NCBI GenBank assembly: GCA_023151275.1
Contig: JAKLJI010000004.1
Coordinates: 87,891-151,890, forward strand
DNA: 64,000 nt
Source: Bacteroidia bacterium
GTDB lineage: Bacteria; Bacteroidota; Bacteroidia; UKL13-3
Direction: 5' to 3'
The notes under the pieces were generated by a model. The model was not told the DNA's origin. It was given only the letters and a program-made list of their open reading frames with translations, and ran no database searches. Each line of letters starts with the position of its first letter. Within the stretch, counting starts at the first letter, position 1. The translations under genes and the position numbers were made by a program. Positions 9,480-18,281 of the stretch are shown piece by piece.

Positions 9480-10615
9480 TGCATTATTGGGAATTTTTTA
9501 GTCTGTTGTTGCTCTTGTTTTATGTCGGGTTGATTGGAACATTTGCCTACGGTTGGTTCAGCATTCCCGAATTCAAATCTGAAAACTCAGCTTCTGATTT
9601 TATTCGTTTTGATGTTTTGGTTCCTTTGCGCAATGAGGAAGCACAAGTAAGGCGATTGCTTCAAAATTTTAGACGTTTAGATTATCCCTTGAATCAATTT
9701 TCTATCACACTAATTAATGACCATAGCACCGATAATACTGAGCGTGAAATTAGGGCATGTATGGCCGAGTTTCCTGAGTTTCCATTTCGCTTAATTAATG
9801 TAGCTGAAATAGAAGGTTTGGGTTCTAAAAAAGCAGCAATTACCTACGGCATCCAGCAATCGGATGCCGATTGGATTGTATTAACGGATGCCGATTGCAG
9901 CCATGCTGTAAATTGGTTGAAGACACTTTCTGCCTTTGTAGTTTCCCGAAATGCAAAAATGGTTTATGCTCCTGTTATGTTTGGTTCTGAGAATACCTTT
10001 CAGCACATGCAGGCACTTGAATTTGCCGGTCTTTTAGGCATAGGAGCGGCCGCCATTCAATTGAAAAATCCTAATATGTGCAGTGCTGCAAATCTCTCCT
10101 TTTCTAAAACAGTTTTTGCAGAGGTGGGCGGCTATCAAGATAAAATGCACTTAGCTTCTGGCGACGATGAGTTCCTGTTGCACAAGGTGTTTAAACGCTA
10201 TCCAAACCAGGTCTTTTTTCTCAAAAATAGAGATGCGCTTGTGGTCACTGATGCCAATTCAACCCTCAGACAATTGAGTGATCAACGACGTCGTTGGGTG
10301 TCAAAAAGCACACATTACGACAACCGATACATTACGGCCATTTTAATTGGAGCTTATTTGTTCAACCTAAGCATCTTGGTAAACTTAATTTTGGGAATTT
10401 GGAACCCACAATTTCTTAGTATTGGAGCGGCTCAATTGCTAGGTAAAGCACTCGTTGAATTTTCGATTTTGTTTCCTGTAGTGCATTTTTTTAAGCGATC
10501 TGCATTAATCGTATTTTTGATTGTAGCTGAACCCTTTCACATTTTGTATGTTTTAATCATTGGAATTTGGGCTAATCTGGGTGCTTACAATTGGAAAGGC
10601 CGTCAACAAAAATAA
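9479..10615 (+). CDS. Glycosyltransferase family 2, membrane-bound
   Basis: 378 residues: an N-terminal membrane helix (1-25), a GT-A domain (about 45-280) and two or three C-terminal membrane segments. Motifs seen are VPLRNEE (nucleotide binding), LINDHSTDNT, TDADCSH (DxD-like metal/UDP site), ASGDDEFLLHK (catalytic base region) and QRRRWVSK (acceptor-side motif of processive GT2 enzymes). It is likely to add sugars at the inner face of the cytoplasmic membrane. It starts one base inside the preceding membrane protein's stop codon. Sugar donor and acceptor are unknown. Confidence 0.88.
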   Translation: MHYWEFFSLLLLLFYVGLIGTFAYGWFSIPEFKSENSASDFIRFDVLVPLRNEEAQVRRLLQNFRRLDYPLNQFSITLINDHSTDNTEREIRACMAEFPEFPFRLINVAEIEGLGSKKAAITYGIQQSDADWIVLTDADCSHAVNWLKTLSAFVVSRNAKMVYAPVMFGSENTFQHMQALEFAGLLGIGAAAIQLKNPNMCSAANLSFSKTVFAEVGGYQDKMHLASGDDEFLLHKVFKRYPNQVFFLKNRDALVVTDANSTLRQLSDQRRRWVSKSTHYDNRYITAILIGAYLFNLSILVNLILGIWNPQFLSIGAAQLLGKALVEFSILFPVVHFFKRSALIVFLIVAEPFHILYVLIIGIWANLGAYNWKGRQQK

Positions 10616-10616
10616 T

Positions 10617-10889
10617 ATGAATACCGACCTAAGTGAACTTGAATGGGATATTTTGAATTGCCTCTATTTTGTAGAGCCTTTTAGCACCCTGTTGGAAGAA
10701 ACAGGATATCCTGCACCTATTGTTGCCGATGGGCTGAAAACCCTTATTCATCGGAAAATGGTAGTGCCTATGCGTTTTGATGAGACCAAGCAAGAATACC
10801 TGCGCACATTTTACTACGATGCCGACAATATGGATGCCTATTCTTATCTCGCAACAAAAGAAGGCTTGATGGCTCACAATTCACGTTAG
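10617..10889 (+). CDS. Small conserved protein, winged-helix-like
   Basis: 90 residues when started at the ATG at 10617; the longer ORF-track version runs back into the glycosyltransferase and lacks a plausible start. The N-terminal half (LSELEWDILNCLYFVEPFSTLLEETGYPAPIVADGLKTLIHRKMVVP) reads like a three-helix winged-helix unit, followed by an acidic region. I do not recognise a named family. It sits one base after the glycosyltransferase stop and one base before recO, so it is part of this tightly packed unit. Confidence 0.65.
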   Translation: MNTDLSELEWDILNCLYFVEPFSTLLEETGYPAPIVADGLKTLIHRKMVVPMRFDETKQEYLRTFYYDADNMDAYSYLATKEGLMAHNSR

Positions 10890-10890
10890 C

Positions 10891-11616
10891 ATGCTGGTTA
10901 AGGTAATTGGATTGCTTGTTCAGGTAATTCCTTACAAGGAAAGCTCGCATATCCTTAAAGTGTACACCCAATCTCAAGGTCTTCAATCGTACATGGTAAG
11001 TGGGGTAAAGGGGCCAAAATCAGCCATAAAACCCGCCCATTTGCAGTTGCTTAATTTGCTTGAGCTTGAGGTTTATCAAAAGCAAAGCAATAGCATTCAT
11101 CGCATCAAAGAACTAAAATGTAATCCGCCGCTTGTTAATCTCCATACCGATATGGAGCGCATTGCCGTCTCCTTGTTTATAGCTGAGGTATTGTCCAAGA
11201 CACTGAACGAAGAAAATCAACCCGATGAATCTTTGTTCGACTTCCTATTTAATCTGGTGCAATTTGTTGATATCACACAAAGCTCCTTGAGTTGGTTGCC
11301 ACAACATTTTTTGCTTCGCTTAAGTGCTCATCTGGGATTTTCTCCCTTCCTCGTTGAAGGTTCAGAAAATAGGGTGTTCAGTTTGAAAGAAGGCGTTTTT
11401 ATTGATGAATACCGCTCCGGACCAGACAGTCTAACCGTAGCCGAATCTGAGCTTTTAATCCGCATCATGAAAACAGGTATTGCCGACCTTCCTGCAATAC
11501 CATCCAACCGACAGCTCCGCAATCATTTGCTTGAAGCTTTGCTCAGGTATTTTAGTTACCATGTTCCTGGTTTCAGAGAAATTCAATCGCATGCAATTCT
11601 GGCTTCTCTTTGGTAG
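10891..11616 (+). CDS. recO: DNA repair protein RecO
   Basis: 241 residues with the RecO N-terminal OB fold (VKVIGLLVQVIPYKESSHILKVYTQSQGLQSYMVSGVKG, about 1-80) and the helical C-terminal domain. RecO works with RecR to load RecA on SSB-coated single strands. The zinc-finger cysteines seen in some RecO proteins are absent, as in many members. The ATG is one base after the upstream small gene. Family assignment rests on the N-terminal pattern and length. Confidence 0.88.
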   Translation: MLVKVIGLLVQVIPYKESSHILKVYTQSQGLQSYMVSGVKGPKSAIKPAHLQLLNLLELEVYQKQSNSIHRIKELKCNPPLVNLHTDMERIAVSLFIAEVLSKTLNEENQPDESLFDFLFNLVQFVDITQSSLSWLPQHFLLRLSAHLGFSPFLVEGSENRVFSLKEGVFIDEYRSGPDSLTVAESELLIRIMKTGIADLPAIPSNRQLRNHLLEALLRYFSYHVPGFREIQSHAILASLW

Positions 11617-11686
11617 TTTGGTTCTTGGATTAAAGTGCCAACCCTTTCTCTCTTGATGTTGACTATTCAAAAGCAAAGTGGTTTTC

Positions 11687-12136
11687 ATGAGAATAATTCG
11701 GCTTAGGTGGCTTCTTTTGGTTTTTATTTTGGTGATTCAAGGAGCTTGTAGGCATCCGCTTTTTTCTGTGAATTTCAGGGATAAAAAGGATAGAAAGCAA
11801 GGACTTTGGAAAGTGTATTACGATTCAGCCAATAAAAAGCTTTATTATAAGATTAGGTACAAAAACAACAAGCCAACAGGTAAAGTAAGCTATTATTATC
11901 CCGATGGAAAATTGCAGCAGCAAGAAATTTACAAGCGAAATAAAACCATATTGACGACTTATTATTGGCCCAATGGGAAACCAGAATTAAAGGGCACTGC
12001 ACAATTGATAATTACACCAGATACTACCATTTACCAATGGATAGGACCCTGGGAAAAGTTTGATTCAACAGGAAAGCTAACTGAAGTGAGAACCTATAGA
12101 AATGGGCAACGAATCTGGACGCGCTTTATCCGTTAA
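11687..12136 (+). CDS. Putative lipoprotein with MORN-like (YwqK-type) repeats
   Basis: 149 residues from the ATG at 11687 (the track start nine bases upstream adds Met-Val-Phe only). A hydrophobic signal segment ends in IQGAC, a weak lipobox. The rest shows degenerate repeats of the type G.W..YYDS..K....YKNNKPTGKVSYYYPDGKLQ..E.Y, the MORN_2/YwqK pattern common in Bacteroidota lipoproteins. The biochemical role of these repeats is unknown. The 3' end overlaps the convergent broken kinase by 11 bases. Confidence 0.7.
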   Translation: MRIIRLRWLLLVFILVIQGACRHPLFSVNFRDKKDRKQGLWKVYYDSANKKLYYKIRYKNNKPTGKVSYYYPDGKLQQQEIYKRNKTILTTYYWPNGKPELKGTAQLIITPDTTIYQWIGPWEKFDSTGKLTEVRTYRNGQRIWTRFIR

Positions 12137-13006
12137 TCGGAATGCGGAGTACAAGTTTTGTTTGATTGAACGGAAGCTCGAAATGCATCATTTCCCAGCC
12201 TAAGTTTTTTGCCATTTCTTTGCTGAGATAAAGTCCAAGTCCTAATCCTTGTTGACCAAATTGCTCTTTTCTAAACTGTTTTAATGGGCCAACATTTTCA
12301 AATTCCTCCTTGGAAAAAGGCTGACCTTCACTTAAGAAGCTGAGTTCAAACCAGGCCTCTTGTTTGCTGAGTGAAATGGATTTCTTTTTGCCTTTGTGTG
12401 TGAATTTGAACGTGTTATCGCACAATTCAGACAATACCACATTGCACAAGGTTTCTCTTGAACTGATTTCACAATTTTCCTCAATTGTTAATTCAATTTC
12501 ATTGTCTCTAGCAAGAGAGAAGCCGAACCTAAAATTCCATGCAGCGGAGTGTTTAATTCGTGGGTTTTAAGTCTTCCAATATTTAAACCTTCCTTGATCA
12601 TTTCTGCTTCAATCTGTTTGTGCAAATCTTGCATGCGATCTAGTTTTCGTTGAATCAGGAGAATTAAATCGGGTAGGGGAAAAGGTTTAACGATATAATC
12701 ATCGGCGCCGGAGTTCATGCCTTCTCGCATTGATTCCATATCTGATTTCGCAGTCATGAAAATTACCGGAACACTCGTAAAATTTGCTTTTTTTCTCAAT
12801 TGTTTAACAAAATCATAGCCATTTATTTTGGGCATCATGATATCGCTAATTATGAGATCTGGTTTGATGGTATCCGCAATTAAAAGAGCCTCTTCTCCAT
12901 TTTGGGTTTCAATAATTTGAAAGCCAGATAGTCTGAGGTATTCGCTTACATTTCTTCGAATGGAAGGTTCGTCTTCAACCAATAAAATTAAGTTCTCTTT
13001 TTTCAT
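12126..13006 (-). pseudogene. Hybrid response regulator-histidine kinase, internal deletion and frameshift
   Basis: Two track ORFs form one damaged gene. The 5' part (13006-12488) encodes a receiver domain (LVEDEPS, phospho-acceptor Asp55 in IISDIMMPK, KPF motif), a coiled linker and an H-box (KTHELNTPLHGILGSASLLL), then shifts out of frame and stops. In another frame, the sequence continues as NEIELTIEENCEISS into a HATPase domain with an N-box (LSELCDNTFKF) and G-box (GQQGLGLGLYLSKEMA). H-box and N-box are only about 45-50 residues apart instead of roughly 100, so the second helix of the dimerisation domain is missing as well. It overlaps the upstream sensor kinase by four bases (ATGA), so it was its operon partner. 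A working kinase is unlikely; the receiver alone may still be made. Confidence 0.8.
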
Positions 13007-15294
13007 CCGGGTAGATTTATGATAAATGTGGTTCCTTTATTTTCTTTGCTGGTGTACGTAATGGTACCTTTGTGGAGTTCTACAAAATTTTTGACCAATA
13101 CTAGGCCCATGCCGTTTCCAGAAATTCCTGTAACATTTCCTGCTCTGAAAAAGGATTGAAATAAATTTTCTTTGTCTTTTTCAGGAATGCCAATGCCATA
13201 ATCTTTTATTTCAATACTGAAGCTTGACTCATCAAAGAAGCTCCTAACTTCAGGTATTGGATTTCCGGGAATTGAATATTTGATGGCGTTTGAAAGTAAA
13301 TTTTCAAGAATATGTTCCAAGTGAAGAGGGTCAGATTTTACAAGTCGGAAAGGCTCACTGAAACTTAATTTAAATTGAGCATGAAATTTATTTCGTTCAC
13401 TAATGGATTCAATTAATTCCCTTAAATCGATTTCCTGGTTTTTAACCTCAATATTGGAGCTTTCTGTTTTTCCTAACAGCAAAATTTCATTAACAAGACC
13501 AGTTAGGTGTTGGGTTTCTTGTCGAATTGTTTTGATGTGTTTATTTAATTTTTCAGGGTTGCTTTCTGCTTGATTTAAATAAATTTCCATGATTTCTGCG
13601 CTGCTCTGAATGCAGGAAAGTGGACCTCTAAATTCATGCGATGCCATGCTGATAAAACGCGATTTAAGCAGGTTGAGTTGCTTTTCTTTTTCAAGTGCAA
13701 TCAAATTGGTTTGCTCCCATTCTTTGGCTTCAGTATAATCTTGAATTAGAACGGAAAGTCTATTTTTTTGCCCTTTGGTTTGAATCCGGTTAATGGTGGC
13801 TTTAAACCAAGTTTCTTTACCCCGAATGGGTAATGTATATTCCAAATAGCCTCGCTCGCCTGTCTTTAAAGTAGATTCACATTTTTTTGTGAGTTCAATA
13901 ACCGATGGAAATTCATCAAGTGAAACTAAATTGAGTCCTTTTAATTTTTCTGGCGGAAGAAATAACAGCGCTTCGTCGCCGGTCCAGAAATTTGTTATGG
14001 TGAGATTTTCATCCAATTCAAATACAATATCACGCATGGAAATGATAATGGATTCCAAATCGGCCTTCGATTTTTTTAAATCTTCCTGGATTTGATTTTT
14101 TTGCTGTTGTGATTTATGCGCATTCACCAAATTGGCGCATGTTACCAGAATAGGTTCAATCTTGCTTACCAAGCTTGCATCATAACCACCTTTTTTATTG
14201 GCTAGGCCAATCATGCCAGTAAATTCATCTCCAAAATAAAAGGGAATTCCTATATAGGATTGCAGTTTTGGATGCCCATGAGGAACGCCACCACTATTGG
14301 GGTCGGTTTCAGGAGAATTACTAATATAAACCTCGCCACTTAATAAGGTTTGACCAAACAATGTTGATGTATTTCTGAATTCTATACCGCTTTGATAGCT
14401 TTTTTCATAATAAGATTTACTGGCATCGTCCCAAGCAATATTTGAAAGCGCATGGCTTACCAAGTAACGAGCATTGTTTTCATCTGTTTTAACTTCGCCA
14501 ATAAACCCGAATGAACTTTCGGTATAGCTTAGCAATTGATTTAACAATAACTCAAATCCCTTACGGGTAGTTTCTTCCTTTAAATAAACTTGTTGACTTT
14601 CTGTGATGGTATTTAAAAAGAGTTTTTGTTCAGATGCCTCAGATTCAGTAATTTTTAATTGGGGTTTATTTCGAATACAAAAAATGGCTAATTTCCCAAG
14701 ACCAGGCAATTGTTCAAGTAAATAATCTTTTGTGTTTAGCTGAATTTCTACCGAGTTTTTTGATGATTGAGTCAGTCTTGATAGTGAATTGGTTATGTCT
14801 GTTTGAAATGCATTGTAGTCTTTGGAAATTCGCTCGTATTCTTCTCCACTGCCTACCACTAATTTTCCTTTTTGTGTTACAATTAGGTAGCAATTGTTGA
14901 TGTTGTTTAAGTAATAGTTAACTACTTGATTGAAATCCAATGTTTGCGTCAATTCCATTTTAATTTCCTGAACTAACGCTTCAAGGAACGGACCTAAATT
15001 AATTTCGTTTGGGTTTGAATCTTGAAGAAGTTGAGCATGCCCAGAATCAATTTTCCCAACTTTATAGGTTATTCCGCTGATCTTTAAGAGTTGAATTAAC
15101 AGGTCTTTTGATTCCCCAGAAATTGGAATGAATAAGGAGGTTTTTTGAGGAAGAATCGACTCAATCTCAATACTAATTAAAGTTTGAAGATCCGCCTCAA
15201 GATTTCGGGCACCTATGGTATCTTTGGACGTGATTTTGAATAAATCCTCCGATTCTTTTTTAGATATAATAAGTGTCAGTATCAACTTGGCCAT
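13003..15294 (-). CDS. Sensor histidine kinase with GAF and PAS domains
   Basis: 763 residues from the ATG at 15294 (MAKLILTLII); the track's TTG start adds five residues. No membrane segments are evident, so it is probably cytoplasmic. Order: an unassigned N-terminal 250 residues, a GAF domain (about 260-405, FGFIGEV ... IGIPFYFGDEFTGMIGLANKKGGY), a PAS domain (about 420-540), HisKA (SMASHEFRGPLSCIQ, phospho-His near 556) and HATPase_c (LENLLSNAIKYS, KDYGIGIP, GNGMGLVLVKNFVELHKG). The start codon of the downstream receiver gene overlaps its stop, so signal was presumably passed to that protein, which is now broken. The ligand is unknown. Confidence 0.9.
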   Translation of the reverse strand: MAKLILTLIISKKESEDLFKITSKDTIGARNLEADLQTLISIEIESILPQKTSLFIPISGESKDLLIQLLKISGITYKVGKIDSGHAQLLQDSNPNEINLGPFLEALVQEIKMELTQTLDFNQVVNYYLNNINNCYLIVTQKGKLVVGSGEEYERISKDYNAFQTDITNSLSRLTQSSKNSVEIQLNTKDYLLEQLPGLGKLAIFCIRNKPQLKITESEASEQKLFLNTITESQQVYLKEETTRKGFELLLNQLLSYTESSFGFIGEVKTDENNARYLVSHALSNIAWDDASKSYYEKSYQSGIEFRNTSTLFGQTLLSGEVYISNSPETDPNSGGVPHGHPKLQSYIGIPFYFGDEFTGMIGLANKKGGYDASLVSKIEPILVTCANLVNAHKSQQQKNQIQEDLKKSKADLESIIISMRDIVFELDENLTITNFWTGDEALLFLPPEKLKGLNLVSLDEFPSVIELTKKCESTLKTGERGYLEYTLPIRGKETWFKATINRIQTKGQKNRLSVLIQDYTEAKEWEQTNLIALEKEKQLNLLKSRFISMASHEFRGPLSCIQSSAEIMEIYLNQAESNPEKLNKHIKTIRQETQHLTGLVNEILLLGKTESSNIEVKNQEIDLRELIESISERNKFHAQFKLSFSEPFRLVKSDPLHLEHILENLLSNAIKYSIPGNPIPEVRSFFDESSFSIEIKDYGIGIPEKDKENLFQSFFRAGNVTGISGNGMGLVLVKNFVELHKGTITYTSKENKGTTFIINLPG

Positions 15295-15867
15295 AATTCG
15301 TATGCGCAAGTTAATCTTTTGAAATACAGTATCTAATAATCAGGAATTAGCTATAGTAATAGACAGATTTGGGTTTTTAATTGTGGTTTATTGTGACGAT
15401 TTAGTTGAAAATTAATTATTAATAATTCATCATTGCAGCTCCGAGGCCTTATGGATATTCAAAATTTATAAATCCACTTAGTTTCGATTTATAAATAAAT
15501 TGTCATTTCTCTCGGGAGTTAATTGTTCTTAAATCGTCACTCTGTTTTAATGGTTAGCCTTTTGTTTTGATTTGCTGTAAAAACGATTTGGATTGAGGTG
15601 GGAATTCATCTTGTCTTAACATTAGCAAGAGTTTTGTCGGGCTGGAGGATTGGTGTTGCCCTGCCAATTTACCACGCGGAAAAATTTGTCATCCCTCTGC
15701 TCATGCACACTATTGTTCTGCCCGAGTACAGCTGTAGTTTTACAAATCCGTTCGAGGGAAAATAAGTAGGCATGAAATAAAGTGATTCGAGAATTAGGTT
15801 TAAATTAACTTTAGTAAGTTAGTAATAAAAAAGTTGCGCAGTTTATTCAATAACTAATTCTTCCAAA
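15295..15867. other. Gene-free intergenic region between two minus-strand signalling genes
   Basis: About 570 bases, AT-rich. No ORF of credible composition, no tRNA and no convincing terminator was seen. It should hold the promoter of the sensor kinase operon. A slightly more GC-rich patch (about 15640-15730) does not translate into anything recognisable. Confidence 0.5.
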
Positions 15868-16611
15868 TTAGCTGATTTTTTTCTTCCAATTGCTTGGTAT
15901 TTCACCATATAAATCTTTGAAGCATTTGCTGAAATAGGACGCACCTCCAAATCCTACATAATCTACAATTTCAGAAATACTCATATTACTTTCTTCTAGC
16001 AGACGCTTTGCATGGTTTAGTCTTATTTCTCGGATATAAACACTAACCGATTTATTGGCTAGCCTTTTCAGTTTTTTTTGTATGGTTGATTTACTTTGAT
16101 GAATTTCTTTACTCAAAGTTTCCAAATCAAGGTTTTCATTGGAAAGGTGTTTTTCAATAATATGGGTTAAATTATCAATGAAGTTGTTTCGGTTATCCTT
16201 ACTGGTGGATACGAAGCCCGGCTGAAACGGAGAACGAAGTCGTTGGGTAATCTCAGCCCAATTTCTAATTTTTATTCGGCTTATTTCCGGACCGAGTTCA
16301 GGGTCGATGCAATCCGTGATCCCATTTTCCAACAAAAAACTTTGATTCCTAATTTGCATCGGGTTTGCCAGAAGTAATACAGGACATACATGCAAGCGTG
16401 CAAGAATAGGACTGAGACTTAACTTCAGATTCAAATCATCTAAATTAGATTGGATGATTACTAAATCAGGAATGAATCCTGACATTTCAAGACTTTCTAA
16501 TTTTTCTTCTGCTGCCTTCATCTCGAAAGGCACTAGATGCGTCTGCACACCTGAATCACCGGATAGAAACAAAGGTATTTCCGGACCCATAAAGAGTAGA
16601 TTTAATTTCAT
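15868..16611 (-). CDS. AraC-type regulator with a degenerate receiver domain
   Basis: 247 residues. The C-terminal 100 residues are a two-HTH AraC domain (LETLSKEIHQSKSTIQKKLKRLANKSVSVYIREIRLNHAKRLLEESNMSISEIVDYVGFGGASYFSKCFKDLYGEIP). The N-terminal 120 residues have the strand/helix rhythm of a receiver domain but lack the acidic pocket: the phospho-acceptor position in PDLVIIQSN is Gln54. It is therefore probably not phosphorylated, unlike ordinary response regulators. It stands alone, 257 residues upstream of nothing obvious, with the sensor kinase about 570 bases downstream on the same strand. A functional link to that kinase is possible but not shown. Confidence 0.8.
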   Translation of the reverse strand: MKLNLLFMGPEIPLFLSGDSGVQTHLVPFEMKAAEEKLESLEMSGFIPDLVIIQSNLDDLNLKLSLSPILARLHVCPVLLLANPMQIRNQSFLLENGITDCIDPELGPEISRIKIRNWAEITQRLRSPFQPGFVSTSKDNRNNFIDNLTHIIEKHLSNENLDLETLSKEIHQSKSTIQKKLKRLANKSVSVYIREIRLNHAKRLLEESNMSISEIVDYVGFGGASYFSKCFKDLYGEIPSNWKKKIS

Positions 16612-17251
16612 TGATACAGTTGAGTAAGGTTAGTCGGTGTCAAACCTAGATAATTGGTGGTTTTTTCCTTTTCAACTGCGAATCAATTTCTGCAACTTTT
16701 AAGTAAATAAAAAAGGAATTTGTGAGAATTTAGGCTAAAAATTGAACTAATTTTTCAAGTTGTTTATTAGCTTTTCTGTTTTAATTCTTTAATAACCAGG
16801 GTGATGTCGATGTTTAATTTCTTTTTAAGTGGTGTTTTTTCAATTTTTTGGCCCGAATTCAGATTTGAGAGAAAAGGGAACTGCCTCTCGTGTTTTTTTG
16901 GAATCTGCTGAAGTCCCATTTATTCAAGATTTTACCCTAGAAATTTTCCTTGTATCTGCCTGGGAGTTGAACTGTTCATGGGCCATATTTTCTAATGGGG
17001 CGCCAAGTTAATTTCTCTCAATTACTCCTTTATGCTAGTGTGAAAGGTTTTTCAAGAATAATTCATGTAGTGAAATTACCTGATTTATTTTCTCATTCTA
17101 GATGCATTGTTTTGGGTTTGCTTTAATAAGTGAAAAACTGAGTCAGATGGCTTGAATAAAGATACAAATCATCATTAGGAAATACTCCAAAGAAAGGTTC
17201 CATTGAAAATTTTTGTTCAATTCATTTTTAGAAGTAATAAGCTAGTGTTAT
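16612..17251. other. Gene-free AT-rich region
   Basis: About 640 bases. The 60-codon plus-strand ORF at 16829-17011 has no start context, no recognisable domain and poor composition, and I do not call it. Nothing else is visible except likely promoter sequence for the AraC regulator at the left end. Confidence 0.5.
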
Positions 17252-17914
17252 TTATTTCACTGGAAATAAATTGTATGGAAACCAGACTTCTGCATCGGGA
17301 TTCCAAATCTCAATGCAATCTTTTGAAGGGAAGAGTTTGTAGTCAAAACGTGGAGTTCCAGGACTAATGTATCCCGTGTAGTAAAATTCAGCTCCAATGT
17401 TTTTCGCAAACTCCATTTTTTGCAGCATAAGCCATTTGCCAATGCTATGTTTTTTGTAGTCGGGATGATAAATGTTCATTATTCCAGCAATGCTATTCAT
17501 GCCCACATCAAAAATTCCTGCACCAATTAACAATCCCCGGTCTCTGAGTTGAATCATCCAGGTATTGAAGCGATGTTGCTTTTCATCCTCAAACAAATAA
17601 GAAGCTACAGAAGCTGAAGGCGTAAAGCTAATTCCGGTTTTGTACAAGCTGAATAAATCTTCCAGTTCAACAGAATATTGGAATGGGCTTATTTCGGCAC
17701 TGAACTTTTTGTTTTTACGAAGTATTTCTTTGGTGCTTGAATTGTGATTGAATAGGCTTAGGCGTGTACGTAACCAATGAACGGGCATTACGCTTTCTTC
17801 CTGAATAATCAGGTTGGTTGTAAACATGTCTTGCTGCATGCGATAGAAGCCTCGTTCTAGGCAGCGGTCGAGTAGTTCACCCTCAATGCGTTCAGGAATA
17901 CGTTGACTATCCAT
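17252..17914 (-). CDS. Ate1/Bpt-like GNAT acyltransferase (arginyltransferase-related)
   Basis: 220 residues from the ATG at 17914 (MDSQRIPERIEG); the track start is a TTG 27 bases upstream. The N-terminal pattern GELLDRCLERGFYRMQQDMFT and the later FSAEISPFQYSVELEDLFSLYK resemble bacterial Ate1/Bpt relatives, which transfer an amino acid from aminoacyl-tRNA to protein N-termini; HSIGKWLMLQKMEFAKNIGAEFYYTGY fits the GNAT acceptor half. The CxxC-type zinc motif of true Ate1 is not seen, so the reaction is uncertain. It lies 45 bases downstream of the DUF2805 gene on the same strand and is probably co-transcribed. Confidence 0.6.
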   Translation of the reverse strand: MDSQRIPERIEGELLDRCLERGFYRMQQDMFTTNLIIQEESVMPVHWLRTRLSLFNHNSSTKEILRKNKKFSAEISPFQYSVELEDLFSLYKTGISFTPSASVASYLFEDEKQHRFNTWMIQLRDRGLLIGAGIFDVGMNSIAGIMNIYHPDYKKHSIGKWLMLQKMEFAKNIGAEFYYTGYISPGTPRFDYKLFPSKDCIEIWNPDAEVWFPYNLFPVK

Positions 17915-17959
17915 TTTTAGGGTCAATAATACCAAAAGCAAACTTATTGCACAATGGAA

Positions 17960-18247
17960 TTAGCTCCGTTTGCTAATCTTATTTCCGCTAATAGCGCGTT
18001 GCCTACTGCACTTGAATCGATTAATTTCTGGGTTGCGTTTCTTTTCATGCTTCTGGGATACGCCGGAATTTACCCGTTCGCGCCACCTTCGCCAGGATGA
18101 AGGTTTTAGTTGTTGACGCATAAGTTGAATAACCTCAGACTCTTTCAAGCCAAATTGCCTTTTTATCGCCTCAAAAGAGGTGCGGTCTTCCCAAGCCATT
18201 TCAATAATGCGGTCAATTTCTTCTACTTGCAATTTTTGCATACCCAT
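17960..18247 (-). CDS. DUF2805 / TIGR03643 family protein
   Basis: About 95 residues when started at the Met at 18247 (MGMQKLQVEEIDRIIEMAWEDRTSFEAIKRQFGLKE...). The first 22 track residues overlap the divergent photolyase start region and look unlikely to be coding. The pattern RIIEMAWEDRTSFEAI ... QFGLKESEVI.LMR ... SSWRRWRERV is the TIGR03643 signature: a small, basic, helix-turn-helix-like protein of unknown function. In Bacteroidota and cyanobacteria this family commonly lies beside photolyase/cryptochrome genes, as here, where the starts are only about 35 bases apart in divergent orientation. A DNA-binding or light-regulon role is inference. Confidence 0.75.
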   Translation of the reverse strand: MGMQKLQVEEIDRIIEMAWEDRTSFEAIKRQFGLKESEVIQLMRQQLKPSSWRRWRERVNSGVSQKHEKKRNPEINRFKCSRQRAISGNKISKRS

Positions 18248-18281
18248 CAAACCCCTAGAGTCATTTTTTGTTTGTTGCAAT

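Noticed and set aside
12488-12530. Programmed frameshifting as an explanation for the split hybrid kinase
   Set aside because: No slippery heptamer is present, and about 55 residues of the dimerisation domain are also missing, so deletion fits better.
16829-17011. 60-residue plus-strand ORF in the gap after the AraC gene
   Set aside because: No domain, no start context and atypical composition; treated as chance.
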